A DNA stretch of 64,000 nucleotides from Calothrix sp. PCC 6303. GTDB lineage: Bacteria; Cyanobacteriota; Cyanobacteriia; Cyanobacteriales; Nostocaceae. Positions 28,116 through 36,418 of the stretch are shown here, piece after piece. The position numbers and the translations under genes were made by a program. Within the stretch, counting starts at the first letter, position 1; every line of letters begins with the position of its first letter. The stretch is taken from assembly GCF_000317435.1 (NCBI RefSeq), contig NC_019751.1, positions 2,294,001-2,358,000 on the forward strand, given 5' to 3'. Below the pieces are notes generated by a model, which was not told the origin of the DNA, ran no database searches, and was given only the letters and a program-made list of their open reading frames with translations.

Positions 28116-29279
28116 TTAACTAAAGGGAGATAAACTTGATGTAAGTTCCGATGCTTGCATACCAAAAATTGTGGAAATTGACGCTTCTGGACGACATAAC
28201 AAAGATTTAGCGACTTGCAGCATACAGATACCTGTATTACCAAAAGATTTTTGATATTGCAGGTTTGATTGAATAGCGATAATCAAATTCCAACCAGCGA
28301 ATTGGACAACTCGCGGTAAAAAGTCAGGACGATATTGTAGGATTTGTGGGAACTGATGGAGATATGCGATCGCTAACGCAATAATTGAAGGTTGTATGAC
28401 TTCTAAAGGAGTCGTCGCCATCCGTAAAGATTCATCGATACTCATCGATTTACTGGTAATCATACTACTCAACCACAAATGTAGATAGCTGCCGATGAGT
28501 GTACCTAAATCAAAAGCCGGATCTCCCCAACTACACCTTTCCCAATCAATAAATCTAATTGTGCTATTGCCAACGCCTTGTTGCCAATCATCAGCCAAAA
28601 GAACATTATTTAATTTCAAGTCATTGTGCGTTAAACAACTGGACTTTAAAGAATTTCCCAGTTCAGCGATAGCTTGACCTAAACTATCATATCGTTGATA
28701 CAGAGCAAAAAACTTCAGACCCTCAGCAGGAACTGAACCAAAGATTTCTGGGGTAACTCGTCCCAGGCTTTCAACTAAGCGGGGTCGTTTTTGAGAATAT
28801 TCACTCTCCTGATCCTGGGTGAGAAAATTTTGATAATCTAAATGATTAAAAGTCAAATTATGGATATTACCTAAAATCTTACCGATTGTCGAGGCTATCT
28901 CTGGAGCAAAAATGTTTTCCTTTCCATAAAAAGCCATCACATCACAGTAATTGTCCAGATAGTTAAAAATAATAATGCAATCATCTGGATTATAGTGAAC
29001 CCCCTCTGATATCCAATAACGCATCTGATTTAATTCAGGAAATCTTTGGACAAACTTCTGAATTAGCCATTCTCTAGAAAATTCACCTACCGCTTTTCCT
29101 TCTTGATTAAGAGGCTCTTGTTTGACTAAGAGTTGATGATTATTTGAAAAGCTAATTAATAAGTTAAAATTCTTGGCATATTTTAATTCAACTTTGCACT
29201 TATCCCGCTCTTGTGACGTACAAAAACCTTGTTTAACTAGATAATCAAAAATGTTATGGTAACTCAAAGAAAATGCCAT
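28116..29279 (-). CDS. APH-like phosphotransferase (LxmK/TvaC-like candidate peptide Ser/Thr kinase)
   Basis: 387 residues with an intact kinase-like active site: LVKQE (Lys53), LTHNDLKLNNVLL (Asp220, Asn225) and FIDWERCSWGDPAFDLG (Asp245). This is the aminoglycoside-phosphotransferase/choline-kinase fold. Beside a HopA1-family protein, such kinases phosphorylate Ser/Thr of a precursor peptide as the first half of dehydration in class V lanthipeptide and thioamitide routes. The three precursor genes lie upstream on the same strand. Cyclase (LxmX-type) genes are not seen. Confidence 0.85.
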   Translation of the reverse strand: MAFSLSYHNIFDYLVKQGFCTSQERDKCKVELKYAKNFNLLISFSNNHQLLVKQEPLNQEGKAVGEFSREWLIQKFVQRFPELNQMRYWISEGVHYNPDDCIIIFNYLDNYCDVMAFYGKENIFAPEIASTIGKILGNIHNLTFNHLDYQNFLTQDQESEYSQKRPRLVESLGRVTPEIFGSVPAEGLKFFALYQRYDSLGQAIAELGNSLKSSCLTHNDLKLNNVLLADDWQQGVGNSTIRFIDWERCSWGDPAFDLGTLIGSYLHLWLSSMITSKSMSIDESLRMATTPLEVIQPSIIALAIAYLHQFPQILQYRPDFLPRVVQFAGWNLIIAIQSNLQYQKSFGNTGICMLQVAKSLLCRPEASISTIFGMQASELTSSLSPFS

Positions 29280-29784
29280 ATTTAATAAATTTGATATGAT
29301 TTACATTTCAGGCAAGCGAAAAATAATTAATCAAGTCACGATAATTTTGATCTTTTTGCAAAAATTAATCTTTTATTTTCAACACCGAAAGAATGACTGG
29401 TATTGTTTTATAACAACTAATCTTCAGGTAATGAACAGTGCAAGCTTTTGTTATAGTTGTAGCCTACCCACAAGGATGATAAAACAAGACCGTTTAGTAG
29501 CATAGGCTATAACTTTCTCTTTATTGCTACAAAATGATGTTAAACCTTGTCCATGATGAAACTCGCAGTTTTTTTTTACGATTCAAATGCGTCATTGCCT
29601 AGACATGTTAGGGAAGCATCTCCCTCAGGAGAAAAGTAGTGGCTTCACTCCTATGGAAAGCTACGCAGACTACCAGCATAAGTCTAAAGGGCAGCCCTTT
29701 CAACACCCACTCAAGATCTTTATCAAAAACTACAGTTCTCAAGATAAACGAGGTTTATATGGCTTATAGATATGTATGTCACAA
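29280..29784. other. 505-base spacer between kinase and first precursor gene
   Basis: No convincing gene. A 60-codon open frame (29587-29769, plus) has no leader and no homology I recognise. An imperfect inverted repeat around 29450-29514 (GTTATAG..TAGCCTA / TAGGCTATAAC) could reduce read-through from the abundant precursor transcript into the enzyme genes. Confidence 0.4.
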
Positions 29785-30027
29785 CTAGATAGATGTATTA
29801 ACGTTATTCTGCGTCAAAGCGTTGACAGTTTGACCATTAATATTAGCATTTATTAAATTTTCATCGCCCAAAATTACTAATTGCCCACAATCGAAAAATA
29901 AGGTTTCTAAAAAACCTGCTTGTATAGAATTTAGCTCATTATCTGTAAGATCAGTGAGAAATGTTTCAGAATCCTGTAGTAGATCAAAACCAGGAACTAA
30001 TAAATCGTAAAGTTTTAGCATTGCCAC
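29785..30027 (-). CDS. RiPP precursor peptide 1 (double-glycine-type leader, AG variant)
   Basis: 80 residues. The start is a GTG at 30027: GGAG lies 6 bases before it, and the alignment with the other two precursors begins exactly there (MAMLKLYDL versus MASIKISEL). An ATG two codons later is less well spaced. Leader features are DLLQDSETFLTDL and cleavage after Ala-Gly (IQAG), about residue 38. The core of 42 residues has one Cys (core position 9), 5 Ser/Thr and the shared Asn/Thr-rich tail (VNALTQNNVNTSI). No Pro in the core. Likely processed by the C39 exporter. Confidence 0.85.
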   Translation of the reverse strand: MAMLKLYDLLVPGFDLLQDSETFLTDLTDNELNSIQAGFLETLFFDCGQLVILGDENLINANINGQTVNALTQNNVNTSI

Positions 30028-30215
30028 TATTATCTCCTTTTAACATGGTAAAACTATGTCAATATGAGTAAATACAAACATGGTATTTATCAATATGTTT
30101 TTCGGCATCAGCTTGATTCATTTAAATCTAACCAAATCTAATTAAATCTAACTTTTTTGATTTTCCGATCTTCCGTTCTAATTATACGCACAATAAGCAA
30201 ATAACTGGAAATAGA

Positions 30216-30250
30216 TTTTTAGACATAATTCCTTGAGTTATGTCTAAAAA
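30216..30250. other. 13-bp perfect hairpin between precursor genes 2 and 1
   Basis: TTTTTAGACATAA (30216-30228) and TTATGTCTAAAAA (30238-30250) are perfect inverse copies around a 9-base loop. The A/T polarity is opposite to an intrinsic terminator, so RNA stabilisation, processing or attenuation are more likely roles. Confidence 0.6.
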
Positions 30251-30400
30251 TAAAATATTTATGCGTTGCTAGAGCACCAGTCCAGTAGAGATGAGTTGAA
30301 AAGCTATTACCCTGAAACTGTAGAATAACAGAGGGTAAAAATAATATAGCTGATCATATAAGCTCTTTAACTACTTTCAAGGTGTACTAAGAAAATTGTG

Positions 30401-30640
30401 CTAGCGTACTCTCGTATTAACATTACCTACCGTGTTGGCATTAATTGAGTTGCTATTAGCACTAAAAAGACTGTTAATCTGACTATTGATACTTATAAAG
30501 CTATTAACAAGGGAGGCTAAATAACCTCCTCCATTTGTATCCATTATTTGATCACTCGTTAACTCATTGAGAAAACTTTCAGAATCTGTAAATAAATCTG
30601 AACCAACAGGTACTAATTCAGCTATTTTGATATTAGACAT
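30401..30640 (-). CDS. RiPP precursor peptide 2 (double-glycine leader, Cys-free core)
   Basis: 79 residues; GAGGA lies before the ATG. The leader has IKIAELVPVGSDLFTDSESF and cleavage after Asn-Gly-Gly (residue 38). The 41-residue core starts GYLASLVNS, contains 8 Ser, 2 Thr, no Cys and no Pro. Its tail from core position 22 (SANSNSINANTVGNVNT) aligns without gaps to precursor 3. Lanthionine formation is impossible without Cys, so the kinase/HopA1 pair could at most leave dehydro-residues for other chemistry. Confidence 0.9.
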   Translation of the reverse strand: MSNIKIAELVPVGSDLFTDSESFLNELTSDQIMDTNGGGYLASLVNSFISINSQINSLFSANSNSINANTVGNVNTRVR

Positions 30641-30788
30641 TTCGATTCCTCTTTTCAGTTTGTCTATTCGGATGGATTAAATCCACATTTACGCTACAAA
30701 TTTAGCTTACTCAGTGTAGGTGAATAAAGCTAAAAATCGAAATAGTAAATATTTGATAATTAAGTGAATAATACAGATAGAATAGATA

Positions 30789-30825
30789 AGTGAAGTGAAT
30801 AATATTTAATATTTCTCACTTCACT
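30789..30825. other. 10-bp perfect hairpin between precursor genes 3 and 2
   Basis: AGTGAAGTGA (30789-30798) is inversely repeated as TCACTTCACT (30816-30825), with a 17-base AT-only-rich loop. It lies about 40 bases after precursor 3's stop codon on the minus strand. Possible attenuator or RNA-stability element. Confidence 0.55.
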
Positions 30826-30865
30826 ATCATTCATTTTAAAAAAAAGTATCAATCACTTTTGGGAA

Positions 30866-31102
30866 CTACAATATTACTGTATTAGCATTACCCAAAGTAT
30901 TGGCATTAACGGTATTACCATTAGCAGATAATGCACTGATGCTAACGGCAATTGAACCAAAGCCACCAGCTTTAGAGAAAAAGTAAGCTCTTCCTCCAAC
31001 AATTTCCATTTCTTGAGTATTTAACTCATTTAAGAAACTTTCAGAATCTTGAAACAGTTCGGAACCAGAGGGACGAAGTTCAGAAATTTTGATAGAAGCC
31101 AT
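30866..31102 (-). CDS. RiPP precursor peptide 3 (double-glycine leader, Cys-free core)
   Basis: 78 residues; AAGGAG precedes the ATG at good spacing. Leader IKISELRPSGSELFQDSESF, cleavage after Val-Gly-Gly (residue 37). The 41-residue core begins RAYFFSKAGG and has 5 Ser, 3 Thr, no Cys and no Pro; the tail SANGNTVNANTLGNANT is shared with precursor 2. First gene of the minus-strand RiPP set; its upstream TGAATAAAACTCAAAAATC resembles TGAATAAAGCTAAAAATC upstream of precursor 2, a possible common promoter element. Confidence 0.9.
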   Translation of the reverse strand: MASIKISELRPSGSELFQDSESFLNELNTQEMEIVGGRAYFFSKAGGFGSIAVSISALSANGNTVNANTLGNANTVIL

Positions 31103-32612
31103 CGTTTTTCTCCTTAAACAGAAATGATTTCAGGAATTGTTTGTAGGAATTAAACCTTTGTGTTTAACTCTTGATTACATTGTTGATGAATAAAACTCAA
31201 AAATCAAGCTTTTTAATTACTATTTATAGACACAACCAAGAATTTTATGTCTCTGTATTTATCTAAAACTTTTGGATATAAAATTTTGCTTAAAATGTTT
31301 AAATAGATAGACTTAGGGCTTATTCTATAGGAAGCATTATATTATAAGTATCAACGTTTTATAGATAGTTTTGCAGACATAACTGCAATAGTTTTGTCTT
31401 TTCACTTAACTTAGTAAAAAGAGAAAATATAATTTTATTAATCATGATCTTTTGTAAATCTACCAAAAGATATAAATAGGGATTTTTATCAAGTTATAAT
31501 GGTAGCCTCATTTGCGCCGATCTGTACTAAGTAACTCGACAAAATTAAACACTACATATCAGCCCATTAATCATCCAAGCAAGAGTTTTTAAATGACGCA
31601 AATCACGGTAGGTACTGTATTGACGTAAGTATCCTAATACCTGACTATAAAGTTGGGTTGAGTTTGACATGGTATTTTTTGGTAGAAGTCTAGTAACTTT
31701 ACCATCTCATGTCTCTCGACCTTTTTTACTAAAATCCTTGATTTTACTAGCTTTTTTAGAGTTCTGTCAGGCAGTCAGAGATTCACCTTTTATTTTCATC
31801 CGTCCTGGTGTACGTCAGTTTATGATGGCTACTTAGAGTAATTTCCAGAACCTCGAACTTACGAATGAGTTTTCCCTATTTTTTACCTCTCAAAATTTCC
31901 CTCACCAGTTGCGATTAAAATTGCTCAACTCAGCGCAGGGATTCCGCAAACCGATCAAATCAACAATTACTCGCTAAGTCGTTACGCAAAATTATTAAAT
32001 ATAAGTAATCCGACTAAGCCCCAAGGACTAGCTAAGGCTGCGCCCATAACAAAGGCAAACGCCCCTACTCATCATCCTGAAACCACTGCGACAGAACCCA
32101 ACTTAGTATAACTTTACCAAAAATTAACTATACTCGGACAAATTATATTTTTTTCATAAACTTTATCTACTTACGGTGTAGAATCTAAGTGTTGTATAGC
32201 TATATTAAGTTGTACGCAAACATCTACGTAAATTAAGTATTTTGCACTACACTTTTGTTTTAAGTGTAAAAAGAAAATTTAAGGTCAATAGTTGGAAAAA
32301 CACTTCATATCAGGGTAAAGTAACAGCATGTTTTTCCTCTGTATACCTAATAAAATCATTCATCCAGTGGTTGATTTTTATTTTCGTGCAAAATTATTAA
32401 ATATATTACTTATCTCTTGCAAGAGTATTTTTTTTGACAATCAGTAAATATTACCCGGCTTCTCGATAGAGAGATGTTCTACATCAAATCTTTGCCTGAA
32501 GTATTTATGGGAGGTGAAATTAAGTGATTTTTTGTTGTGACAAGATTTAGAAAAGATGAGTACTCAAGAATGAGTTTTCCCGTTTTATGCCACTAATGGA
32601 AGGAGTAAAAAT
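31103..32612. other. 1.5-kb gap between two RiPP loci, with degraded DNA
   Basis: No intact gene. It contains the transposase remnant at 31545-31670, a duplicated GAATGAGTTTTCCC motif (about 31863 and 32570) and a duplicated GCAAAATTATTAAATAT (about 31985 and 32388). These suggest past insertion and decay. Promoters of precursor 3 (minus) and the Asn-synthetase-like gene (plus) must also be here. Confidence 0.5.
31545..31670 (-). pseudogene. Transposase N-terminal fragment (IS remnant)
   Basis: Reads MSNSTQLYSQVLGYLRQYST then YRDLRHLKTLAWMINGLICSV and stops at codon 42. This resembles the N terminus of a transposase family frequent in Nostocales (HLKTLAWM...LI pattern); the remaining domains are absent. 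Dead fragment; the IS family is not determined. Confidence 0.6.
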
Positions 32613-34652
32613 ATGAGCGGCATTATGGGAATACACTATTTAGATAGTCGTCCTGTAAACCAAAAGCATTTACAAAAGATGGTGGATATCCTTGTCCATC
32701 GGGGACCAGATGGTGCAGATATCTGGGTTGATGGGAATGTTGGTTTGGCACATAGGATGTTGTTGACAACACCGGAATCATTGAGTGAAAAGCTCCCAGG
32801 AAGTAACCAAACAGGGGATTTGGTAATTACTGCCGATGCACGCATAGATAACCGTGATGAGATCATTAGTAAGTTGCAGTTGAATAACTGTCCACCGGAA
32901 AACATCTCAGATAGTCAACTGATATTAGCAGCTTATGAAAAGTGGGGCGAGTCTTGTCCTGAGAATCTTTTAGGAGATTTTGCTTTTGTAATTTGGGATA
33001 AACGCAAACAATCTTTGTTTTGTGCTAGAGATCACTTTGGAGTTAAACCTTTCTACTACTATTACAAACCAGGCAAAATATTTGCATTTGCTTCCGAAAT
33101 TAAGGCACTGTTTGAATTAAAGCAGATACCTCGGCATCTCAATGAGGTGAGGATGGGTGACTATCTATCATTAATGATGGAAGATCAGGTTATCACATCA
33201 TATGTAGAGATTCTGCGATTGCCACCTGCACATACCATAATAATTAACCAGTCGGGATTGCAGTCTCGGTGTTACTGGTTACTTGAACCTAAACCAGAAA
33301 TTAAATTACCTTCTAATGAAGCTTATGCTGAAGAATTTAGGAAAATTTTTACCGAAGCAGTACGCTGTCGATTACGTAGCGCTTTTCCTATTATCACTCA
33401 TTTGAGTGGTGGCTTAGATTCTTCGGCAGTAACCTGCGTCGCACGGGATATACTTAGTCAAGAAAACAAAACTCCATTACATACTATCTCTACTATTTAT
33501 GATGACATCAAAGAATGTGATGAACGTGAATACATTAACCTTGTAGTTGAACAAGGTGGACTAACTCCTCATTATGTCTATGGAGACAAATTTGGTCCGC
33601 TGTCGAATTTAGAAATGATTTTTAAGTATGAAGATGAAGGTTTATTAGGTCCAAGTCATTTCTATCCTTGGTTGGTAAATTGCGAGTCACAAAAATTGGG
33701 AATGCGAATCTCCCTTGATGGCTTTGATGGTGATACAACAGTTAGTCATGGGATGACTAGACTTACCGAACTTGCACATCAAGGGAAATGGAAAACTTTT
33801 TTCCACGAAATCAAAGCTGTTTCACACAACTGTGATATTCCAATACAGGATTTATTTCGAGGTTATGGGTTACTCAATTTCCGAAAACAGGCACTACATT
33901 TTCAATGGTTTAAGTTTTTAAAAGCTGTGCAACAAATCCATGAAAACTTTGGTACTTCACGGAAGAAGTTGATTATTTATTACGGATTTAAACCTCTTAT
34001 ATCAGAATTAAAACAGTTTATCAAAAAACTTATAAAAGGTCGTCCTAAACAGAATCAAAATATTCAAAATAGTAGTTCAGAAGTATCTATTATTCGCCGT
34101 AGCTTTGCTGAGAAAATTCATTTACATGAACGTATCCAAATGATGGATATTCCTAAAGAACAACCATTGACGCTTAGGGAAGAACATTGGCATAGTTTTA
34201 GCCAAGGTATTATGTCTTACACCTTAGAACAAATGGATCAATATGCAGCTATGTTTTCATTAGAAGCTCGTCATCCATTTATGGATAAGCGATTGATTGA
34301 ATTTTGCATTGCTTTACCATCTGAACAGAAATTATTCAACGGATATGGACGCATGGTAATGCGTCGAGCCTTACAGGGAATATTACCAGAACAAGTGCAG
34401 TGGCGGGGAGGTAAAACTGATATGAGTACAAATTTTGATGATGGGTTACTCAATCGTAACAGGCAGATTTTAGATGATGTGATGTCTAATAAAATTCAAT
34501 GTTTAGAAAAGTATGTCAATGTTAATTTTTTACAAGCAGCTTATCAGCGGATAGTGTCATCAGAAAAGCAAGCCAGTAATGAAGATATTTTTGCAGTTTG
34601 GCAAGCAGTTATCCTTACTTCATGGATGGAATATAAAAGGGTAACACCATAA
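32613..34652 (+). CDS. Asparagine-synthetase-like lasso-peptide macrolactam synthetase (C protein)
   Basis: 679 residues. An N-terminal glutaminase-like domain (MSGIMGIHYLDSRPV, ILVHRGPDGADIW) has Ser in place of the nucleophilic Cys2, so glutamine hydrolysis is not expected. The C-terminal ATP-pyrophosphatase domain has SGGLDSSAVTC (residues 265-275). Lasso cyclases of this type adenylate an Asp/Glu side chain and close the macrolactam. The lasso-type precursor, HprK-like kinase and ABC exporter directly downstream support this over free-asparagine synthesis. GGAAGGAG-like Shine-Dalgarno (AAGGAG) before the ATG. Confidence 0.85.
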   Translation: MSGIMGIHYLDSRPVNQKHLQKMVDILVHRGPDGADIWVDGNVGLAHRMLLTTPESLSEKLPGSNQTGDLVITADARIDNRDEIISKLQLNNCPPENISDSQLILAAYEKWGESCPENLLGDFAFVIWDKRKQSLFCARDHFGVKPFYYYYKPGKIFAFASEIKALFELKQIPRHLNEVRMGDYLSLMMEDQVITSYVEILRLPPAHTIIINQSGLQSRCYWLLEPKPEIKLPSNEAYAEEFRKIFTEAVRCRLRSAFPIITHLSGGLDSSAVTCVARDILSQENKTPLHTISTIYDDIKECDEREYINLVVEQGGLTPHYVYGDKFGPLSNLEMIFKYEDEGLLGPSHFYPWLVNCESQKLGMRISLDGFDGDTTVSHGMTRLTELAHQGKWKTFFHEIKAVSHNCDIPIQDLFRGYGLLNFRKQALHFQWFKFLKAVQQIHENFGTSRKKLIIYYGFKPLISELKQFIKKLIKGRPKQNQNIQNSSSEVSIIRRSFAEKIHLHERIQMMDIPKEQPLTLREEHWHSFSQGIMSYTLEQMDQYAAMFSLEARHPFMDKRLIEFCIALPSEQKLFNGYGRMVMRRALQGILPEQVQWRGGKTDMSTNFDDGLLNRNRQILDDVMSNKIQCLEKYVNVNFLQAAYQRIVSSEKQASNEDIFAVWQAVILTSWMEYKRVTP

Positions 34653-34858
34653 GATTTTAAATTTTAACAGGAATTCACCTTGATCTGGCAACTCAGCAAT
34701 CACTATTGAGTGCAGTTAATCTTAAATCTTGGCAGGTTGTGGATTTGGATGATGCAATTTTTCTCAACACCAAACTACACCGTAAGTCCAACTTCCAAGG
34801 GCACTACCAAAGAACAAACTAAACCTCAATTATCGACTCAAAATAAGGAGATTCAGTC

Positions 34859-35098
34859 ATGAAAAAGAATTACAATGCACCTGTATTAACAGTTCACGGC
34901 AGTGTTGAAGCGATTACCCAAATGTTTGGTAACAGTAAAACCAGGAACGATTTTCTTTTCTTTCCTGCGGCAGGTACTTCAATCCAAGCGAATCAGCTTC
35001 CTAATGAATTCACCAATGGATTTAATACTGGCTCTATAGACGGGTGTATAGGACAATTGCCGACCAAGCAATGTCCGAATGGTTCTCAACCAATTTAG
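34859..35098 (+). CDS. Lasso-type RiPP precursor peptide with long C-terminal part
   Basis: 79 residues; AAGGAG precedes the ATG. The leader carries Tyr5, Pro8, Leu10, Gly14 and Thr20 in the YxxPxLxxxGxxxxxT spacing recognised by lasso B1 (RRE) proteins. The part after Thr20 is 59 residues, far longer than usual lasso cores (about 15-25). Gly24 to Asp31 (GNSKTRND) would allow an 8-residue macrolactam ring, followed by bulky FLFFP; this is my inference. Two Cys (IDGCIGQLPTKQC) near the C terminus may form a disulfide. The adjacent cyclase gene is 207 bases upstream. Confidence 0.8.
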   Translation: MKKNYNAPVLTVHGSVEAITQMFGNSKTRNDFLFFPAAGTSIQANQLPNEFTNGFNTGSIDGCIGQLPTKQCPNGSQPI

Positions 35099-35301
35099 TA
35101 CACAAATTTTGGTATTTCCATCAAAAGTGTATATCGAGGGAGATTTATCAACATCTCCAGGTTGATTTTGTCTTGGAGAAATCAGCTAGGCGATAGACAC
35201 ATCATGTAGTCAGTCTAAAGTCTGAGAAAATCTAATAGGGATACAACAATTTGTGTCTCTCCACAGTCAGAAAGTTTTTTCTTTCTTCTGACGCTGTGTT
35301 C

Positions 35302-35329
35302 AGTAGTAAGCACTTAAGTGCTTACTACT
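35302..35329. terminator. 28-base perfect palindrome after the lasso-type precursor
   Basis: AGTAGTAAGCACTT joined to its exact reverse complement. A second imperfect hairpin (GTCAGAAAG / CTTTCTTCTGAC) precedes it at about 35267. Both are between the precursor and the HprK-like gene. They could terminate most transcripts or stabilise the precursor mRNA; no strong T-run follows. Confidence 0.55.
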
Positions 35330-35488
35330 AACTTCCCAAAAGTTGAGGATATTGCTAGTCTGCGACAAGCCACTATGTCGTAAGACGACATGCTATGCTA
35401 CGCGTCTACCTTACGTCGCAATGAAAAAATACTATAAATGAGATGCAACTTGGATCAAATTCATCTTTATTGCCTAAAAAAATAGCAT

Positions 35489-36373
35489 ATGAAAATATAT
35501 CAAGCCTATAATTTACGGATCGTTTCTGAACTACAGATGCCAGAACTAATAGAAAGTGAAGGCGAACCTGATGTAATTGTGCGATTTGATCATGTTGATA
35601 ATGCATCTGTTATGGAAGACGATCGCGGCAATTTTTTTGTCGGAAAAATGCCAGAAATAGCTGATTTTTGTATTAAAAACGGATCTGAAATTATTATCGA
35701 CCCTTTCCCAGGAGTAGATGAAGGTCTTCTTCGGGCAATGATTTTAGGACCAGTATTGTGTGTATTGTTACGGCAAAGAGGATTTTTGGTTCTTCATGCT
35801 AGTGCTGTGAATATAAGAGGTAAAGCTATCGCATTTATAGGGGGTCCAGGCTGGGGTAAGTCTACTTTAGCGACGGCATTTCACACTCATGGTTATGATG
35901 TTTTGACTGATGATGTGATGCCAATTAAAGTTGGTTTGGGAGAACCTTTGGTATTTCCAGCTTATCCACAATTTAAAATTTGGCGTGAGGCTGCAACTTC
36001 TTTGGGACATAATGTAGAAAACTTTTCACCTATTTTTAAAAATGCGCCCAAATTATCTTATAAATTTTCTCATGGTTTCCAAGAAACTCCTCTTCCTTTA
36101 CACCGAATTTATATTTTAGATAAGGGTGAAGAACACAAAATTAGTTCAGTTGCAGTTCAAGAGGCTTTTGTTGAGATATTACGCCATTCTCGCGCTACTA
36201 GTTTGGTGACGCATCAAAAATTTGTAGCTGAACATTTCAAACTTTCTACAGAGCTTATTCAGCAAGTTAGTTTTCGTCGCTTTACTCGCAAACCTTGTTT
36301 AGAAGATTTGCCTGAATTAGTGAAGATGATTGAGAATGATGTTGTGGGAATTAATAATTATGTATCTTCCTAA
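35489..36373 (+). CDS. HprK-like kinase of a lasso-type RiPP cluster
   Basis: 294 residues. LVLHASAVNIRGKAIAFIGG leads into the P-loop GGPGWGKST (residues 118-126), with YDVLTDDVMPI following; this is the HPr-kinase-like pattern of RiPP-associated kinases. In paeninodin-type lasso clusters such a kinase phosphorylates the C-terminal Ser of the precursor. Here the precursor ends SQPI, so the acceptor would have to be internal. It is followed 46 bases later by the exporter gene. Confidence 0.82.
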   Translation: MKIYQAYNLRIVSELQMPELIESEGEPDVIVRFDHVDNASVMEDDRGNFFVGKMPEIADFCIKNGSEIIIDPFPGVDEGLLRAMILGPVLCVLLRQRGFLVLHASAVNIRGKAIAFIGGPGWGKSTLATAFHTHGYDVLTDDVMPIKVGLGEPLVFPAYPQFKIWREAATSLGHNVENFSPIFKNAPKLSYKFSHGFQETPLPLHRIYILDKGEEHKISSVAVQEAFVEILRHSRATSLVTHQKFVAEHFKLSTELIQQVSFRRFTRKPCLEDLPELVKMIENDVVGINNYVSS

Positions 36374-36418
36374 AAGTTATTGAATTGTTAAGTTATGAGT
36401 GTATAAGGTTTTGGTATT

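Noticed and set aside
27007-29279. Calling the cluster a class V lanthipeptide locus
   Set aside because: The kinase/HopA1 pair fits, but two of three precursors have no Cys and no cyclase is seen, so lanthionines cannot be the general product.
29587-29769. 60-codon plus-strand ORF as a fourth precursor peptide
   Set aside because: It lacks the leader motif shared by the three real precursors, is on the opposite strand and has no good ribosome site.
30216-30250. Intrinsic terminator between precursors
   Set aside because: Arms are TTTTT...AAAAA, the reverse of an A-tract/T-run terminator; described as a hairpin of unknown role instead.
34660-34815. Open frame between the Asn-synthetase-like gene and lasso precursor (LATQQSLLSAVNLKSWQVVD) as a B1/RRE protein
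   Set aside because: About 50 codons with no ATG/GTG/TTG start and no PqqD-like pattern; at most a remnant.
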